The position numbers and the translations under genes were made by a program. The notes beneath the pieces are model-generated. The model saw only the letters and a list, made by a program, of their open reading frames with translations. It was not told the DNA's origin and searched no databases. 64,000 bases of DNA from Pelagihabitans sp963760375 (lineage in GTDB: Bacteria > Bacteroidota > Bacteroidia > Flavobacteriales > Flavobacteriaceae): positions 124,001 through 188,000 of the forward strand of contig CAVXCS010000007.1 of the NCBI GenBank assembly GCA_963760375.1. The letters run 5' to 3'. Below, piece after piece: positions 9,474 to 18,933 of this stretch (position 1 is its first letter; the number at the start of each line of letters is the position of its first letter).

Positions 9474-10073
9474 TTAGAGTTCCTTGATCATAATGTTTCG
9501 CCATTTTACTTTGATGCCGCCGCCATCATGGATTTGTAGGGCGATCGAACCTTCGCCCGCTCCGATTTTTTCATCGGTCAGCGTAATCATTTCCGTACCG
9601 TTCAGCCAAGAAGTAATGGTATCCCCATCGACACGAATTTTCATCGTATTCCATTCCCCTACTTTGAGGGCACGATCCTTTTCAGGGTCGGGCTTGATAA
9701 GCCAACCCCTACCGTAGGATTCGTAAACACCACCGGTATCGTGCCCAGGAGGGGCCACTTCCACTTGCCATCCACTAACTTTGGTGCCATCGACCGTTGA
9801 ACGGATGAAGACCCCGCTATTGCCATCGGCCTCCTGCTTGAAATCGAGGGTCAGTTCAAAATTTTTATAGTAATCATCAGTTGTCAAATAGCCATATTGC
9901 TGATCTGGGCCACTCTCACATACCAATAAACCATCTTCCACATACCATTTTTCGGTGCCATGAATGGTCCATCCCGAAAGATCGTTTCCGTTAAACAATG
10001 ACTTTTCCTGAGCCAATACGGGAATGGCAACCAAGGCGAGTACAACAATTATCAAGCTTTTCATCGGTTTCAA
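9474..10073 (-). CDS. secreted DUF1080 (3-keto-disaccharide hydrolase-type) protein
   Basis: 199 residues with a signal peptide (MKPMKSLIIVVLALVAIPVLA) followed directly by a DUF1080 domain: SLFNGNDLSGWTIHG, FELTLDFKQEADGNSGVFIR and the closing KVKWRNIMIKEL are the family marks. DUF1080 is a concanavalin-like lectin/glucanase fold; some members hydrolyse 3-keto-glycosides, others bind glycans. Periplasmic or surface exposed. It is convergent with the EEP gene, 15 bases away, and 48 bases downstream of the small cytochrome-b-like gene. No sugar oxidoreductase is nearby to fix the substrate. Confidence 0.85.
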   Translation of the reverse strand: MKPMKSLIIVVLALVAIPVLAQEKSLFNGNDLSGWTIHGTEKWYVEDGLLVCESGPDQQYGYLTTDDYYKNFELTLDFKQEADGNSGVFIRSTVDGTKVSGWQVEVAPPGHDTGGVYESYGRGWLIKPDPEKDRALKVGEWNTMKIRVDGDTITSWLNGTEMITLTDEKIGAGEGSIALQIHDGGGIKVKWRNIMIKEL

Positions 10074-10121
10074 ATTTTGAATTTTATATTAATAGGTTAT
10101 TTACGCTTCCTTTCGATCGAT

Positions 10122-10562
10122 TTATCCCAACCATTGTCCCCACGGGATGCGGCTTAAAATGAGCACTAGGCCCAATCCGTAAAAAATGGCGATGCTTCTG
10201 AATTTTTTATTCCCTTCCATGAATTTTTTATGGCGCGACCATCCGATGGTGATCAATATAATGGCGATAATATTGATAAAGGGGTGTTCTACGGCCAATA
10301 ATCGGGAAGGGGCATTTAACCCCCCCATCCCCAAAGTTTGGATGGCCTTCAAGCCATTTTCGGAATAAAAGAAAAGTGCCAGCCCCACCAACAATTGGGT
10401 ATGGGCAAATATCAGGGCGAACAGGCTTAGGCGAAAGTCTTTTTGAAGGTTGAATACCTTATTGCCCATCATTCCTATTATGGCGTTGGCAACGGCCAAA
10501 AAAAGGACGGCCAGAACGATATAGGCCAGATAGGAGTGGACCATTTGTAAAACTGCGTACAT
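10122..10562 (-). CDS. small four-helix membrane protein, cytochrome b-like
   Basis: 146 residues with four predicted transmembrane helices, each bearing or bordered by histidines: MVHSYLAY at the start, FAHTQLLVGLALFF, VEHPFINIIAIILI and SRHKK. Proteins of this size and His pattern in Flavobacteriaceae are usually named cytochrome B, because the histidines could ligate heme in the membrane; this has not been tested here. It has no operon partner of known function: DUF1080 follows after 48 bases and an Oar-like receptor precedes it behind a strong terminator. Confidence 0.7.
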   Translation of the reverse strand: MYAVLQMVHSYLAYIVLAVLFLAVANAIIGMMGNKVFNLQKDFRLSLFALIFAHTQLLVGLALFFYSENGLKAIQTLGMGGLNAPSRLLAVEHPFINIIAIILITIGWSRHKKFMEGNKKFRSIAIFYGLGLVLILSRIPWGQWLG

Positions 10563-10604
10563 AGGTGTCGAATTTAGTTTTTAAATGTAATGATTTTTGT
10601 GCAT

Positions 10605-10633
10605 AAAAAAGCCCCGCCTGGTGGCGGGGTTTT
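10605..10633 (-). terminator. rho-independent terminator after the Oar-like receptor gene
   Basis: CCCCGCC (10612-10618), loop TGGT, GGCGGGG (10623-10629); on the minus strand the stem is followed by six T. It ends transcription of the Oar-like gene 23 bases after its stop. Confidence 0.85.
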
Positions 10634-10655
10634 ATATCATCCGTTTCGGATTGAT

Positions 10656-13600
10656 TTAGTTGAACAGATACCTCACGCCCACTTGCAACCTCCAAGTATC
10701 TCCAATACTGGTTGAGGGTCTATTGGTCGATGAAGGGAAATCCGTGGTGCCCGGTATGGTGTTCAAACGGTACACAGGCTCTCCTGCGGCATTGGTACCT
10801 GTATAGTTCAACGGGTTTTGCTGGAAGGCGAACTGGGGCACGCCCCATTCAGAGTTCAACATATTCCCGATATTCAAAAAGTCGAGGGACAATTGGATCC
10901 TGTTCTTTTTATCCTGGGTCAAATTGATGTCTTGGGTAATTCTCAGGTCATACCTGTTCAACCATGGGTTTTTGGCCCCGTTCCTTTCGGCAATCTGGCC
11001 CCTGTTGGCGCTTAGATATTCGTCGCGATCGATATAATTATTGAACAGGTTGATCTGGTCCTGTTCGGTGATCGTGGCACCACCTAAGGTGAATTCTTCA
11101 AAATTCAGTTCGGAGGCATCGTTGGGAATATAGATCAATCGGTTGGCGTTGTCTCCAAAATTCCCGGAATAGGTATAGCTATAGCGACCGTTCTCGCCCC
11201 CTTGCCAGAACAGCGCAATGGTAGAATTGTCTGTTTTGTAGTTCACGTTGGCTATAAAACGGTTCGGTTGATCGAACGCGGCAAATCCCAACTCTGGATC
11301 GTTCCTGTTTTCCTGAACCTCTGCGGTCCACAACGACCCGGCTTGCGATCCTCCGGAAGCGGCAAGATCCCTTGCCCTGGAAGCCGTATATGCAATCATG
11401 GCGTAAAATCCGTTATCGAACTGCTTTTGCAATTGGGCGGTTAGGGAAACATAATCCGCTTTACGATCGGCATTCGTCAAATAAAACACGTTGCGGAAAT
11501 CGGCATCGTTGGAATAACCGCCCGTCCAGAAAGGCCTTTGATCCGGACCGCTGAGGTTGCCATCAGGGGCGCGCAAAACGGGGTTGTACACGATGGGCGT
11601 GGAGATGTCCCTGGAGTAAATGAAATCCATGGTTCCGGTAATGCCAAAAGGAAGTTTATGGTCTACACCAATGTTGGTACGCCATACCTGCGGCAATTTG
11701 AAATCCCTATCGGTCAAATTCAGTTCGTTCGACAGGGTTTGTTCGGCATCGGTAGGATTTCCAAAAGTAACGTCTGGATTAAAGACATAGTTAGGACCGA
11801 AAGCAGCGGCAACATCGTCGCCTTCATAACCAATACCTCCGCGAACCACACCGGATCCATTGACCTGGTTGCTGAGCCACACAAAGGGAATACGTCCTGA
11901 AAACACGCCCATACCACCCCGTACTTGGGTTATCCCCTCACCATTTACATCCCAGTTGACCCCTACCCTAGGAGAAAAAAGCGGTTTTACCTTGGGGAAT
12001 TGGCTCACGTCTGGGGTAAAAGTATTGCCATCCTGATCTGTAAAGGTCTTGTTCAGGTCATCGAGCAAGGTGTTTCTTGGAATATCGGTAGGATAGAAAG
12101 GAAAATCGATTCTCAAGCCACCGGTGATCTTCAGGTCATCGTTCAGCTGATATTCATCCTGAAAATAAACCCCGAACTGACCAAATTTGGTTTCATCGAC
12201 AGGGGGTGTATTGGACCCGTCCAAAGCGAATCCTTTGGCAAAAGCATCAGGATAGGCGCCAGGGGTCTGATTGATCACCGTTTCTACGAAACTATCATAG
12301 CTGGTAAATCTATAAAAGCCATTGAATACGGGGTTAAAGGCATTTTTGAAGGTCATGAATTCAAAATTGGCCCCCAAAGTGTAAGTATGTTTCCCGGAGT
12401 AAATCGAAAAGTTGTTGGTAATATTAAAAACATTGTTTTCCAAAAGGTTCCCTACTGTAAAAAGTTCGTTCCCCAAGGCGGTGTAATAAAGAAGGTTACC
12501 GCCACCGTCCGGTTCCAAGACCTCGATAAATGGGAAGTCCTGGCCCCCGGGAATACCCCTTTTGGGATCTGTGATAGCCGTGTAGCCTACGGTGAACTGG
12601 TTCGACATGTTGTCAGCGACCCTGGAGTTCCATTCCCCAACCCAGGATTCCACTTTCCTGTCATTGGTATAGTTTGCATTTGCAAAAGTCATCGCCTCTA
12701 TCCCGAATCGGTTTGTATTTCGGTAACGGGTCGCGAGATAGCGGTTTGAGTTCCCATTGATGGACACGTCGGTGGCGGCTTCGTATACGTTGTACCTTAA
12801 TGAAAATTTGTTGTTTTGGTTCAGGTTGAAATCCAATCTGGCATTAAAGCGTGTTTGCGACGAAGCAAAGGGATAGTTCTCATAAGGCCCTGTTTCGTAG
12901 CCATAAAGCGAATTCATGCTTTGACGGATAAAGTCGAGTTGTGAGGCCGGTACCCTGGAAATGGTTAATCCATCGGGATTCAGACCTGGTCTTGAAGCCT
13001 GCCTGGTAAAACCGGGAACGGCTTCCTCTTCTTCCTCATAGCTGACAAAGAAAAATAGCTTGTTTTTGAGGATAGGGCCTCCAAGGCTAATTCCCTTGAT
13101 GTCGTTCTGTGAGTCGCCACGGTTCAATTCTATATCCCTTAGTTTGTTGCCGACCATTTGGTCGTTCCTATAGTAGTAATAGACAGATCCTTTGAAATCA
13201 TTGGTCCCGGATTTGGTAATCGCATTCACCGAAGCTCCTGTAAATCCTGCCAAACGCACGTCGTAAGGGGCAAGGTTCACCTGTACTTCTTCGATGGCGT
13301 CCAATGAGATCGGGTTGGAACCGGCAAACTGCCCATCGCCCAGTCCGAAGTTGTTGTTGTAGATGTTACCATCAATGGTATAGTTGTTGAACCTGCTTGA
13401 TGTTCCGGAAAATGAAGTTCCGTTCGACTGTGGCGTTAACCTGGTAAAGTCGTTGATGCTTCTGCTAATGGTCGGCAAGGCATCGATGGTTTCCCTGGAA
13501 AGGTTCACTGCCGGACCGGTACGGTCCGAATCAATGATGCCCCCGCTGATGGAGGTCACCACTACCTCGTCCAATTGCATCCCTTCAATGAGCGTCACTT

Positions 13601-13916
13601 TTAAATTATAGGTTTGGCCCAATCCGAGGACGATGCCATCAAAATTTTGGTCTTGGAAGCCCACATAGGTGATACTTATGGTATAAGGACCGCCGACCCT
13701 GATATTGGGAAGGTAAAAAAGGCCCTCCTCATTGGAAATCGCTCCATAGGTAGTGCCCGAAGGGGTATGAACGGCCACAATATTGGCCCCCAATAGTGGT
13801 TCGCCCTGTTCATCAGAAACGGTGCCTTGCATGTTCGCCGTGGTGATTCCCTGTGAAAAAGCCATTGCCGAGGCAAAAACGGCAGCAAGCAAAAAGTAGT
13901 ATTTTTTCATTTTCAA
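10656..13916 (-). CDS. Oar-like TonB-dependent receptor
   Basis: 1086 residues. Signal peptide (KYYFLLAAVFASAMAFSQ), carboxypeptidase-regulatory-like domain at about 25-110 (MQGTVSDEQGEPLLGANIVA), the linker LDEVVVT, a plug domain at about 120-240 (FNNYTIDGNIYNNNFGLGDG, GASVNAITKSGTNDFKGSVY), then a large beta-barrel ending WRLQVGVRYLFN. This matches the Oar family, named from a Myxococcus protein and abundant in marine Flavobacteriaceae; one relative exports a protease in M. xanthus. Substrate here unknown. Single gene with its own terminator; no SusD-like partner follows, which sets it apart from glycan-uptake SusC receptors. Confidence 0.9.
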   Translation of the reverse strand: MKMKKYYFLLAAVFASAMAFSQGITTANMQGTVSDEQGEPLLGANIVAVHTPSGTTYGAISNEEGLFYLPNIRVGGPYTISITYVGFQDQNFDGIVLGLGQTYNLKVTLIEGMQLDEVVVTSISGGIIDSDRTGPAVNLSRETIDALPTISRSINDFTRLTPQSNGTSFSGTSSRFNNYTIDGNIYNNNFGLGDGQFAGSNPISLDAIEEVQVNLAPYDVRLAGFTGASVNAITKSGTNDFKGSVYYYYRNDQMVGNKLRDIELNRGDSQNDIKGISLGGPILKNKLFFFVSYEEEEEAVPGFTRQASRPGLNPDGLTISRVPASQLDFIRQSMNSLYGYETGPYENYPFASSQTRFNARLDFNLNQNNKFSLRYNVYEAATDVSINGNSNRYLATRYRNTNRFGIEAMTFANANYTNDRKVESWVGEWNSRVADNMSNQFTVGYTAITDPKRGIPGGQDFPFIEVLEPDGGGNLLYYTALGNELFTVGNLLENNVFNITNNFSIYSGKHTYTLGANFEFMTFKNAFNPVFNGFYRFTSYDSFVETVINQTPGAYPDAFAKGFALDGSNTPPVDETKFGQFGVYFQDEYQLNDDLKITGGLRIDFPFYPTDIPRNTLLDDLNKTFTDQDGNTFTPDVSQFPKVKPLFSPRVGVNWDVNGEGITQVRGGMGVFSGRIPFVWLSNQVNGSGVVRGGIGYEGDDVAAAFGPNYVFNPDVTFGNPTDAEQTLSNELNLTDRDFKLPQVWRTNIGVDHKLPFGITGTMDFIYSRDISTPIVYNPVLRAPDGNLSGPDQRPFWTGGYSNDADFRNVFYLTNADRKADYVSLTAQLQKQFDNGFYAMIAYTASRARDLAASGGSQAGSLWTAEVQENRNDPELGFAAFDQPNRFIANVNYKTDNSTIALFWQGGENGRYSYTYSGNFGDNANRLIYIPNDASELNFEEFTLGGATITEQDQINLFNNYIDRDEYLSANRGQIAERNGAKNPWLNRYDLRITQDINLTQDKKNRIQLSLDFLNIGNMLNSEWGVPQFAFQQNPLNYTGTNAAGEPVYRLNTIPGTTDFPSSTNRPSTSIGDTWRLQVGVRYLFN

Positions 13917-14076
13917 GATTTTTTAATTGGAGTCGCAAAAATGAAAAAAAATAACCTTTCAATTGTTATTAAAATGTTAAAAAACAGACAACTGAACGGT
14001 CAATCCCAACAACCGTAACCTATTGAAATCTAGGCGGGTGAGCGAAAAACTGTTAAAATAATGAAAGAAGTAAAAC

Positions 14077-15715
14077 TTAGCTTTTAAAATATTGCAATAG
14101 GCGCATCGTAGAGCTGTCATGATCGCTTATTTCGGAATCCTCGATATCCTTTAAGGTGGTACTGGCAAGTTGTTTTCCGAGCTCAACACCCCATTGGTCA
14201 TAACTGTAAATATTCCAAATCACCCCTTGAACAAAAATTTTATGCTCATAAAGGGCGATCAGCGCACCCGTGCTTTCCGGGGTAAGCTGATTGATCAGGA
14301 TACTGTTGGTGGGTTTGTTGCCTTCGAAGACTTTGAAGGGAAGCAACTTTTGAAGTTCTTTTTCGGGCAGATTTTTGGCTTCGAGCTCTTTGCGCACCTC
14401 TTCAACACTTTTTCCGTTCATCAAAGCTTCCGTTTGGGCAAAATAATTAGCCATCAACTTGTTATGATGATCGGTATCGCCGTGCAATGATTTTTTGAAT
14501 CCGATAAAATCGGTAGGAATCAATTTGGTGCCCTGATGGATCAACTGAAAAAAGGCATGCTGGGAATTGGTGCCCGGTTCGCCCCAGATGATGGTCCCGG
14601 TCTCATACCCGACCCTTCGGCCATTGCGGTCAACACTTTTCCCATTACTTTCCATGATGCCTTGTTGCAAGTAGGCCGAAAACCGGCTCAAATATTGGGT
14701 GTATGGGATAATGGCTTCGGTCTCGGCTCCATAAAAGTTATTGTACCATATGCTCAACAGTGCGAGGACAACGGGCATGTTTTCTTTAAAATCAGCAGTT
14801 TTGAAATGGGTGTCCATTGCATTGGCCCCCTTTAAAAGGGCTTCGAAATGTTGATATCCCACCGCAAGGGAAATCGAAAGTCCGACAGCGCTCCAAAGCG
14901 AAAATCGACCCCCGACCCAATCCCACATGGGAAATACATTCTCGGCTGTTATCCCGAATTCGGCTATTTTTTCAGTATTCGTAGAAACTGCCGCAAAGTG
15001 CTTGGCAACTTCTTGTTGTCCCGCATGCTTCAAGAACCATTTTTTTATGGTGAGTGCATTGGTAAGGGTTTCCTGGGTGGTAAATGTCTTGGAAACCACC
15101 ACGAACAAGGTGGTCTCCGGGTTTAATTCCTTAAGCACTTCATATACGTGGTCCCCATCTACATTACTGACAAAATGGAGTTTCAAATGATTCTTGTAAT
15201 ATTTGAGGGCCTCAACCACCATTGCGGGGCCTAGATCGGTATCCTCCGATCCCGATATTGACCACATCGGTGAACGCCTTTCCCGAATAGCCTTTTTTGG
15301 TCCCGCCAACAATGGCTTCCGTAAACGCCTTGATCTTGGCCTTCACCTCAAAGACTTCCGGCACCACATTCTCGCCATCTACCAAAATACGGTCCGATTT
15401 TTGGGCCCTCAGCGCGGTGTGCAATACTGCCCTTCCTTCCGTTTGGTTGATGATATCCCCTTTAAAATATTTTTGTATGGCATCCCTTAAGCCTGCTTCT
15501 TCCGCCAGTTGTATCAACAAGGGCATCGTTTCCCCGTTAATCCTGTTTTTGGAATAATCGAACAAAAAATCGTTCCATACCAAACTTAGTTTTTCGGCCC
15601 TTTTGTGGTCTGCGCCAAAAAGCTGCTTCAACGTGATGCCTTTGGTGTCCTGATAATGGTTTTGGAGTTTCTTCCAAGAATTGGTCTTCGTTGGGTCGGT
15701 GTTCTGGAGCGACAT
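14077..15715 (-). pseudogene. pgi: glucose-6-phosphate isomerase, interrupted by a single-base frameshift
   Basis: Phosphoglucose isomerase interconverts glucose 6-phosphate and fructose 6-phosphate. The first 157 or so codons (from ATG at 15715) are read in one frame up to VNIGIGG; the remainder, from TDLGPAMVVEALKYY, continues in another. The family motif expected at the join is IGGSDLGPAM; removing the T at 15240 restores exactly GGA GGA TCC GAT CTA GGC CCC. The repaired gene is 1638 bases, 545 codons plus stop, the normal length of the enzyme, and no second lesion was seen. The C-terminal motif (FQLIHQGTKLIPTDFIGF, DQWGVELGKQ) is intact. It is the last gene of a tight operon, one base after the M23 peptidase stop. 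A sequencing or assembly error is quite possible, since this is a central enzyme. Confidence 0.9.
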
Positions 15716-15716
15716 C

Positions 15717-17006
15717 TTAATGGTTCATGGTTAGGAGTTCTTCATGTTGCTTCAGGGGTGTTTCCGGTATTTCAATACAATCCAATTGCGTCCTCATGGG
15801 ATCGATAAAGGCAAAATAATCGGGCCTGAGGTCTTCCGCCAATGGCTCTGCCATCGGAAGTTCTTCCCTCAGGGGGTCTACCTGTCTTCCATTTCTCCAA
15901 AAGCGATAACAAACATGCGGACCGCTGGTATTACCGGTCATCCCGATCCAGCCTATGACATCGCCCTGTCGTACGAATTGTCCTTTCCTCACGTTTTGTT
16001 TTTTCATGTGCAGGTATTGGGTGTCGTAGGTACCATTATGCCTGATTTTCACATACTTGCCATTCCCACCTTTTCGGGTCGATTCAACCACAGTGCCATC
16101 AGCGGTCGCAATAATGGGCGTTCCCAATGGAGCCGCATAATCGGTGCCTTTATGGGGCCTTACTTTGTTCCCATAAAATCGGATCCTCCTTTTAAGGTTA
16201 TATCGCGAGGAGATCCTCACTTTGCTGAACTGTACGGGGGCCCTTAAGAAGGTTCTTCTTAGATTATTGGCATCTTCGTCAAAATAGTCCCTCAGCCCTA
16301 TAAGGGAATCATTTTCATAGGCAAAGGCATAGATAGGCCTGCCGTTATGTTCAAAATAGGCCGCTTCTATGGGTTCGGCCCCGGCATAAACGGTATCGTT
16401 GATATATTTTTCCTTGTAGATCACTTTAAACTTGTCCCCTTTTTGCAAGCGAAAGAAATCGATGGTCCAAGCATAAATTTCAGATAGGTTGTTGGTGACA
16501 TTATAGTCGATGCCCTGATCCAGGATGGCTTCGGACAATGAGGTTTCTATCACACCGGAAGCCTCACGAAGCACATACTTTACCGCTTTACGGTTTCTAT
16601 AGGCAACGGCACTGTCGCGAAAGTCGACCACGGTATAATTGATGGCATCGTTCTCATAAATAAAAACTTGGGCGGTTTCGGAAGTGTCTTTCGATTGCAG
16701 GATCATATAGGGTTTACCAACCCTTATTCTCCTAACATCGAAGGTGTCTTTGTAGTCTTGTGAAATTTTGGCGATTTTCGGATATTCGACCTTGTTTTCC
16801 AACATCAGTTGCCCAAAACTGTCTCCCCGCTTCACGGTATCCATTTTGACCTTAAAATCATTGAGATTGAATCCGAATCGAACCAGCTCCGGTTTTTCCG
16901 CCATTGCGATGTTCTGATCGGTTTCGGAATCGTTTGATACAGGTCGTTCTTCCTTACAGGCAAGGAAAATTGCCACAAATACTACTATGCCCCAGTATTT
17001 ATTCAT
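15717..17006 (-). CDS. M23 family peptidase lipoprotein
   Basis: 429 residues. Lipoprotein signal MNKYWGIVVFVAIFLAC, Cys17. The middle contains an OapA/LysM-like region (KRGDSFGQLMLENKV). The C-terminal 130 residues are a LytM/M23 domain with H285 and D289 (PHKGTDYAAPLGTP), H333 (QYLHMKK) and H364 (SGPHVCYRFW). In LytM the metal is held by the H-x3-D pair and the second His of H-x-H; here that residue is Cys366. The enzyme would cut peptidoglycan cross-links in the periplasm, or act as a regulator if the Cys change disables it. Two bases downstream of tryptophan 2,3-dioxygenase, one base upstream of pgi: clearly one operon. Confidence 0.88.
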   Translation of the reverse strand: MNKYWGIVVFVAIFLACKEERPVSNDSETDQNIAMAEKPELVRFGFNLNDFKVKMDTVKRGDSFGQLMLENKVEYPKIAKISQDYKDTFDVRRIRVGKPYMILQSKDTSETAQVFIYENDAINYTVVDFRDSAVAYRNRKAVKYVLREASGVIETSLSEAILDQGIDYNVTNNLSEIYAWTIDFFRLQKGDKFKVIYKEKYINDTVYAGAEPIEAAYFEHNGRPIYAFAYENDSLIGLRDYFDEDANNLRRTFLRAPVQFSKVRISSRYNLKRRIRFYGNKVRPHKGTDYAAPLGTPIIATADGTVVESTRKGGNGKYVKIRHNGTYDTQYLHMKKQNVRKGQFVRQGDVIGWIGMTGNTSGPHVCYRFWRNGRQVDPLREELPMAEPLAEDLRPDYFAFIDPMRTQLDCIEIPETPLKQHEELLTMNH

Positions 17007-17008
17007 TG

Positions 17009-17977
17009 TTATTTTATTCTTTTTTCAGGGTTAAAGATATGGTCTACCCACTGTTTTCCCCAATTATTTAACGCTTGTTTGGTGTAAAGTTTAGGAAAAA
17101 AAATCACTTTTTGAAAACTTGGTGGCAGGTATTCTTTCCAATTGGTGCCCCCCGTGGCATCGATTTCCTCTTTTCCCTTTCCCAAATAGCGATGTGCCGA
17201 TCCCATATGCATCAGCGGCCAATTTACGTTGGCATTCAGATCTAATGTCTTTAACGCGGTGATCAACGCTTTATTATCCTGCTTATCCTTTGGCAATTGC
17301 AGGTATTTTTCATAAATGGTGTTCCCTTTCAGTTGTTTGGCGATACGTATCAATCGGGGGGTATATCGATATTCGAATTGTTTGAGCGTCAAGGTCTTTT
17401 CGCCAGTTGCAAGGTCGGTGGCCCCTTTTTTCCAATAGATGTTTTCATAAAGTTCCTCTATCGTATTTTCCAGGGAAAATCGGTTCCTGTCGCTATGATG
17501 GACCAGATTTTGAAGTGGGGTGGCATATAATTCGATCATCCTGTACTGCGCTGACTGAAAACCGCTGGCGGGCAAAAGGGCCATTCTATATTTCAAAAAC
17601 TGTTCGCGTTCCATCCCCTTGATCATTATGCTGAAGGAGGAGATCAAAGCTTCGTAATAGCTGTTGATCCTTCGGGCCTTTTCAAGAAAAAAATCGACGC
17701 TTTGCGATTTGTCGTCAACGATCTGGTTTTGTTCGTGCAGTATCAACTTAAAATAAAGCTCGGTAATTTGGTGGTACATGATAAAGATTTCCTCGTCCGG
17801 GAAATAGGTACGGGGAACCTGTAGGCTCAAGAGGGTGTCTAAATGGATGTAGTCCCAATAGGTAAGGTAGCGCTGGTAGAGCAGGCCGTCGAGATAAGCA
17901 CTTAGGTCTTGACCGGAATCCTTGTATTTTTCTTCAAGTTTTGAGATTTGGGATTCGATATGCCCTTTGTTATCCAT
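17009..17977 (-). CDS. kynA: tryptophan 2,3-dioxygenase
   Basis: 322 residues of the heme-dependent tryptophan/indoleamine dioxygenase family. Conserved stretches: YHQITELYFKLILHEQNQ (His69 in the active site), PASGFQSAQYRMIELY (Arg146 region binding the substrate carboxylate) and the proximal heme ligand His262 in HMGSAHRYLGKG. It opens the indole ring of L-tryptophan to N-formylkynurenine, the first step of the kynurenine route to NAD or to anthranilate. Length and motifs are normal. Second gene of the operon DUF3108 > kynA > M23 > pgi, 7 bases after the DUF3108 stop. The other kynurenine-pathway genes are not in this window. Confidence 0.95.
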   Translation of the reverse strand: MDNKGHIESQISKLEEKYKDSGQDLSAYLDGLLYQRYLTYWDYIHLDTLLSLQVPRTYFPDEEIFIMYHQITELYFKLILHEQNQIVDDKSQSVDFFLEKARRINSYYEALISSFSIMIKGMEREQFLKYRMALLPASGFQSAQYRMIELYATPLQNLVHHSDRNRFSLENTIEELYENIYWKKGATDLATGEKTLTLKQFEYRYTPRLIRIAKQLKGNTIYEKYLQLPKDKQDNKALITALKTLDLNANVNWPLMHMGSAHRYLGKGKEEIDATGGTNWKEYLPPSFQKVIFFPKLYTKQALNNWGKQWVDHIFNPEKRIK

Positions 17978-17984
17978 TGATACG

Positions 17985-18776
17985 CTAATCCATGATTATT
18001 TTAAACTGGTGTTTCAGACCGTTGTAACCGTCCAGATCGGCTTTTATGGCCCCGACCGCCAAATCGGCCTTAATGCGGATCGGAATCCTGTTATCATCTG
18101 CGGAAACCCATAAAGAGAGGCTTTCTTGTTCCTTAAAAACCCTGCCCGACTGTACATAGGGCCTAAACTTATGACAGGCGACCTTCCCAAATTTAGTCCT
18201 TAAAACCTCTTTGCCCAAATATTTGAGCTTGAAGTCGAATACCCCGTCATCGTCATAGAGCATCTTGAGCTTCACCGATTCCCCCACCACCAGTTTGGAA
18301 ACGTCATAGTGGTTCCTTAAATAATAGAAAGCCGAAATAAGGTCTTGGATGCTGTCTTTCAGTTCAAAATTATACTTTTTCTTGTTCTTCTTGTCATTCA
18401 GTACCGCCTTATCATTGATATGGTCAAAATTTATTTCAACATCTTTCGTATATCCCCCCTCGTCGATCTTCCTGATAAAGCGATAAGGCTTCCCGTCCTT
18501 TTTATCGAAATAGCTCTCATAGGTATCGTCAACATTAAAAAAAATACTTGCAAATCCAGTGGTCCTGCCTCTTCCCACCACATGGTATACCGGCACCTTG
18601 TCGATCACATCGGTTTTCACATGCAAAGTGGCATAGCTGGCATTCAAGAGCCCGTAATGCATCCTGAACTTCAACCATTCCCCCGGTTTAAAGGCCGAAT
18701 CTTTTACGGCACCCCCATTTTGGGCGGCCAACAACTGGCTACCAAAGATGAACAGCAATGCAAACCACTTTCCCAT
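17985..18776 (-). CDS. DUF3108 periplasmic protein
   Basis: 263 residues with a signal peptide (MGKWFALLFIFGSQLLAAQ). The body is a DUF3108 domain: FRMHYGLLNASYATLHVKT near residue 37, YDVSKLVVGESVKL and the closing NRIPIRIKADLAVGAIKADL, with alternating beta strands as in lipid-carrier-like folds. Function of the family is unknown; it is predicted to lie in the periplasm. First gene of the operon that continues with kynA. This gene order with kynA is one I know from other Flavobacteriaceae, though the functional link is unclear. Confidence 0.85.
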   Translation of the reverse strand: MGKWFALLFIFGSQLLAAQNGGAVKDSAFKPGEWLKFRMHYGLLNASYATLHVKTDVIDKVPVYHVVGRGRTTGFASIFFNVDDTYESYFDKKDGKPYRFIRKIDEGGYTKDVEINFDHINDKAVLNDKKNKKKYNFELKDSIQDLISAFYYLRNHYDVSKLVVGESVKLKMLYDDDGVFDFKLKYLGKEVLRTKFGKVACHKFRPYVQSGRVFKEQESLSLWVSADDNRIPIRIKADLAVGAIKADLDGYNGLKHQFKIIMD

Positions 18777-18883
18777 AACCGAAAATTCAGGCCAAAATTA
18801 GTAAAAGAGTCAATACGCCAAGTTTGACTTACAGTTATAAAACAAATTTTATTCCAAACTATTGTGTCCCCGTTCAGGCCCAT

Positions 18884-18911
18884 AAAAAAAGCCCTGATGG
18901 AACACCAGGGC
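18884..18911 (-). terminator. rho-independent terminator, probably for hppD
   Basis: GCCCTG (18891-18896) pairs with CAGGGC (18906-18911); on the minus strand the stem is followed by seven T (18884-18890). It stands 227 bases after the hppD stop, which leaves a long 3' untranslated region. Confidence 0.7.
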
Positions 18912-18916
18912 TTTTC

Positions 18917-18933
18917 CTAAATAACCAACCAAA
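18917..18933 (-). repeat. 17-base repeat CTAAATAACCAACCAAA, copy 1
   Basis: Exactly repeated at 63624-63640. In both places it stands a few bases from a GC-rich hairpin, on the same side. Read on the minus strand it precedes the hairpin and T-run. An intact 17-base match twice in 64 kb outside genes points to a conserved RNA or DNA element. Confidence 0.7.

Noticed and set aside
11925..12749. 274-codon frame opposite the Oar-like receptor
   Set aside because: No signal, motif or start region; the receptor on the other strand is continuous through it.
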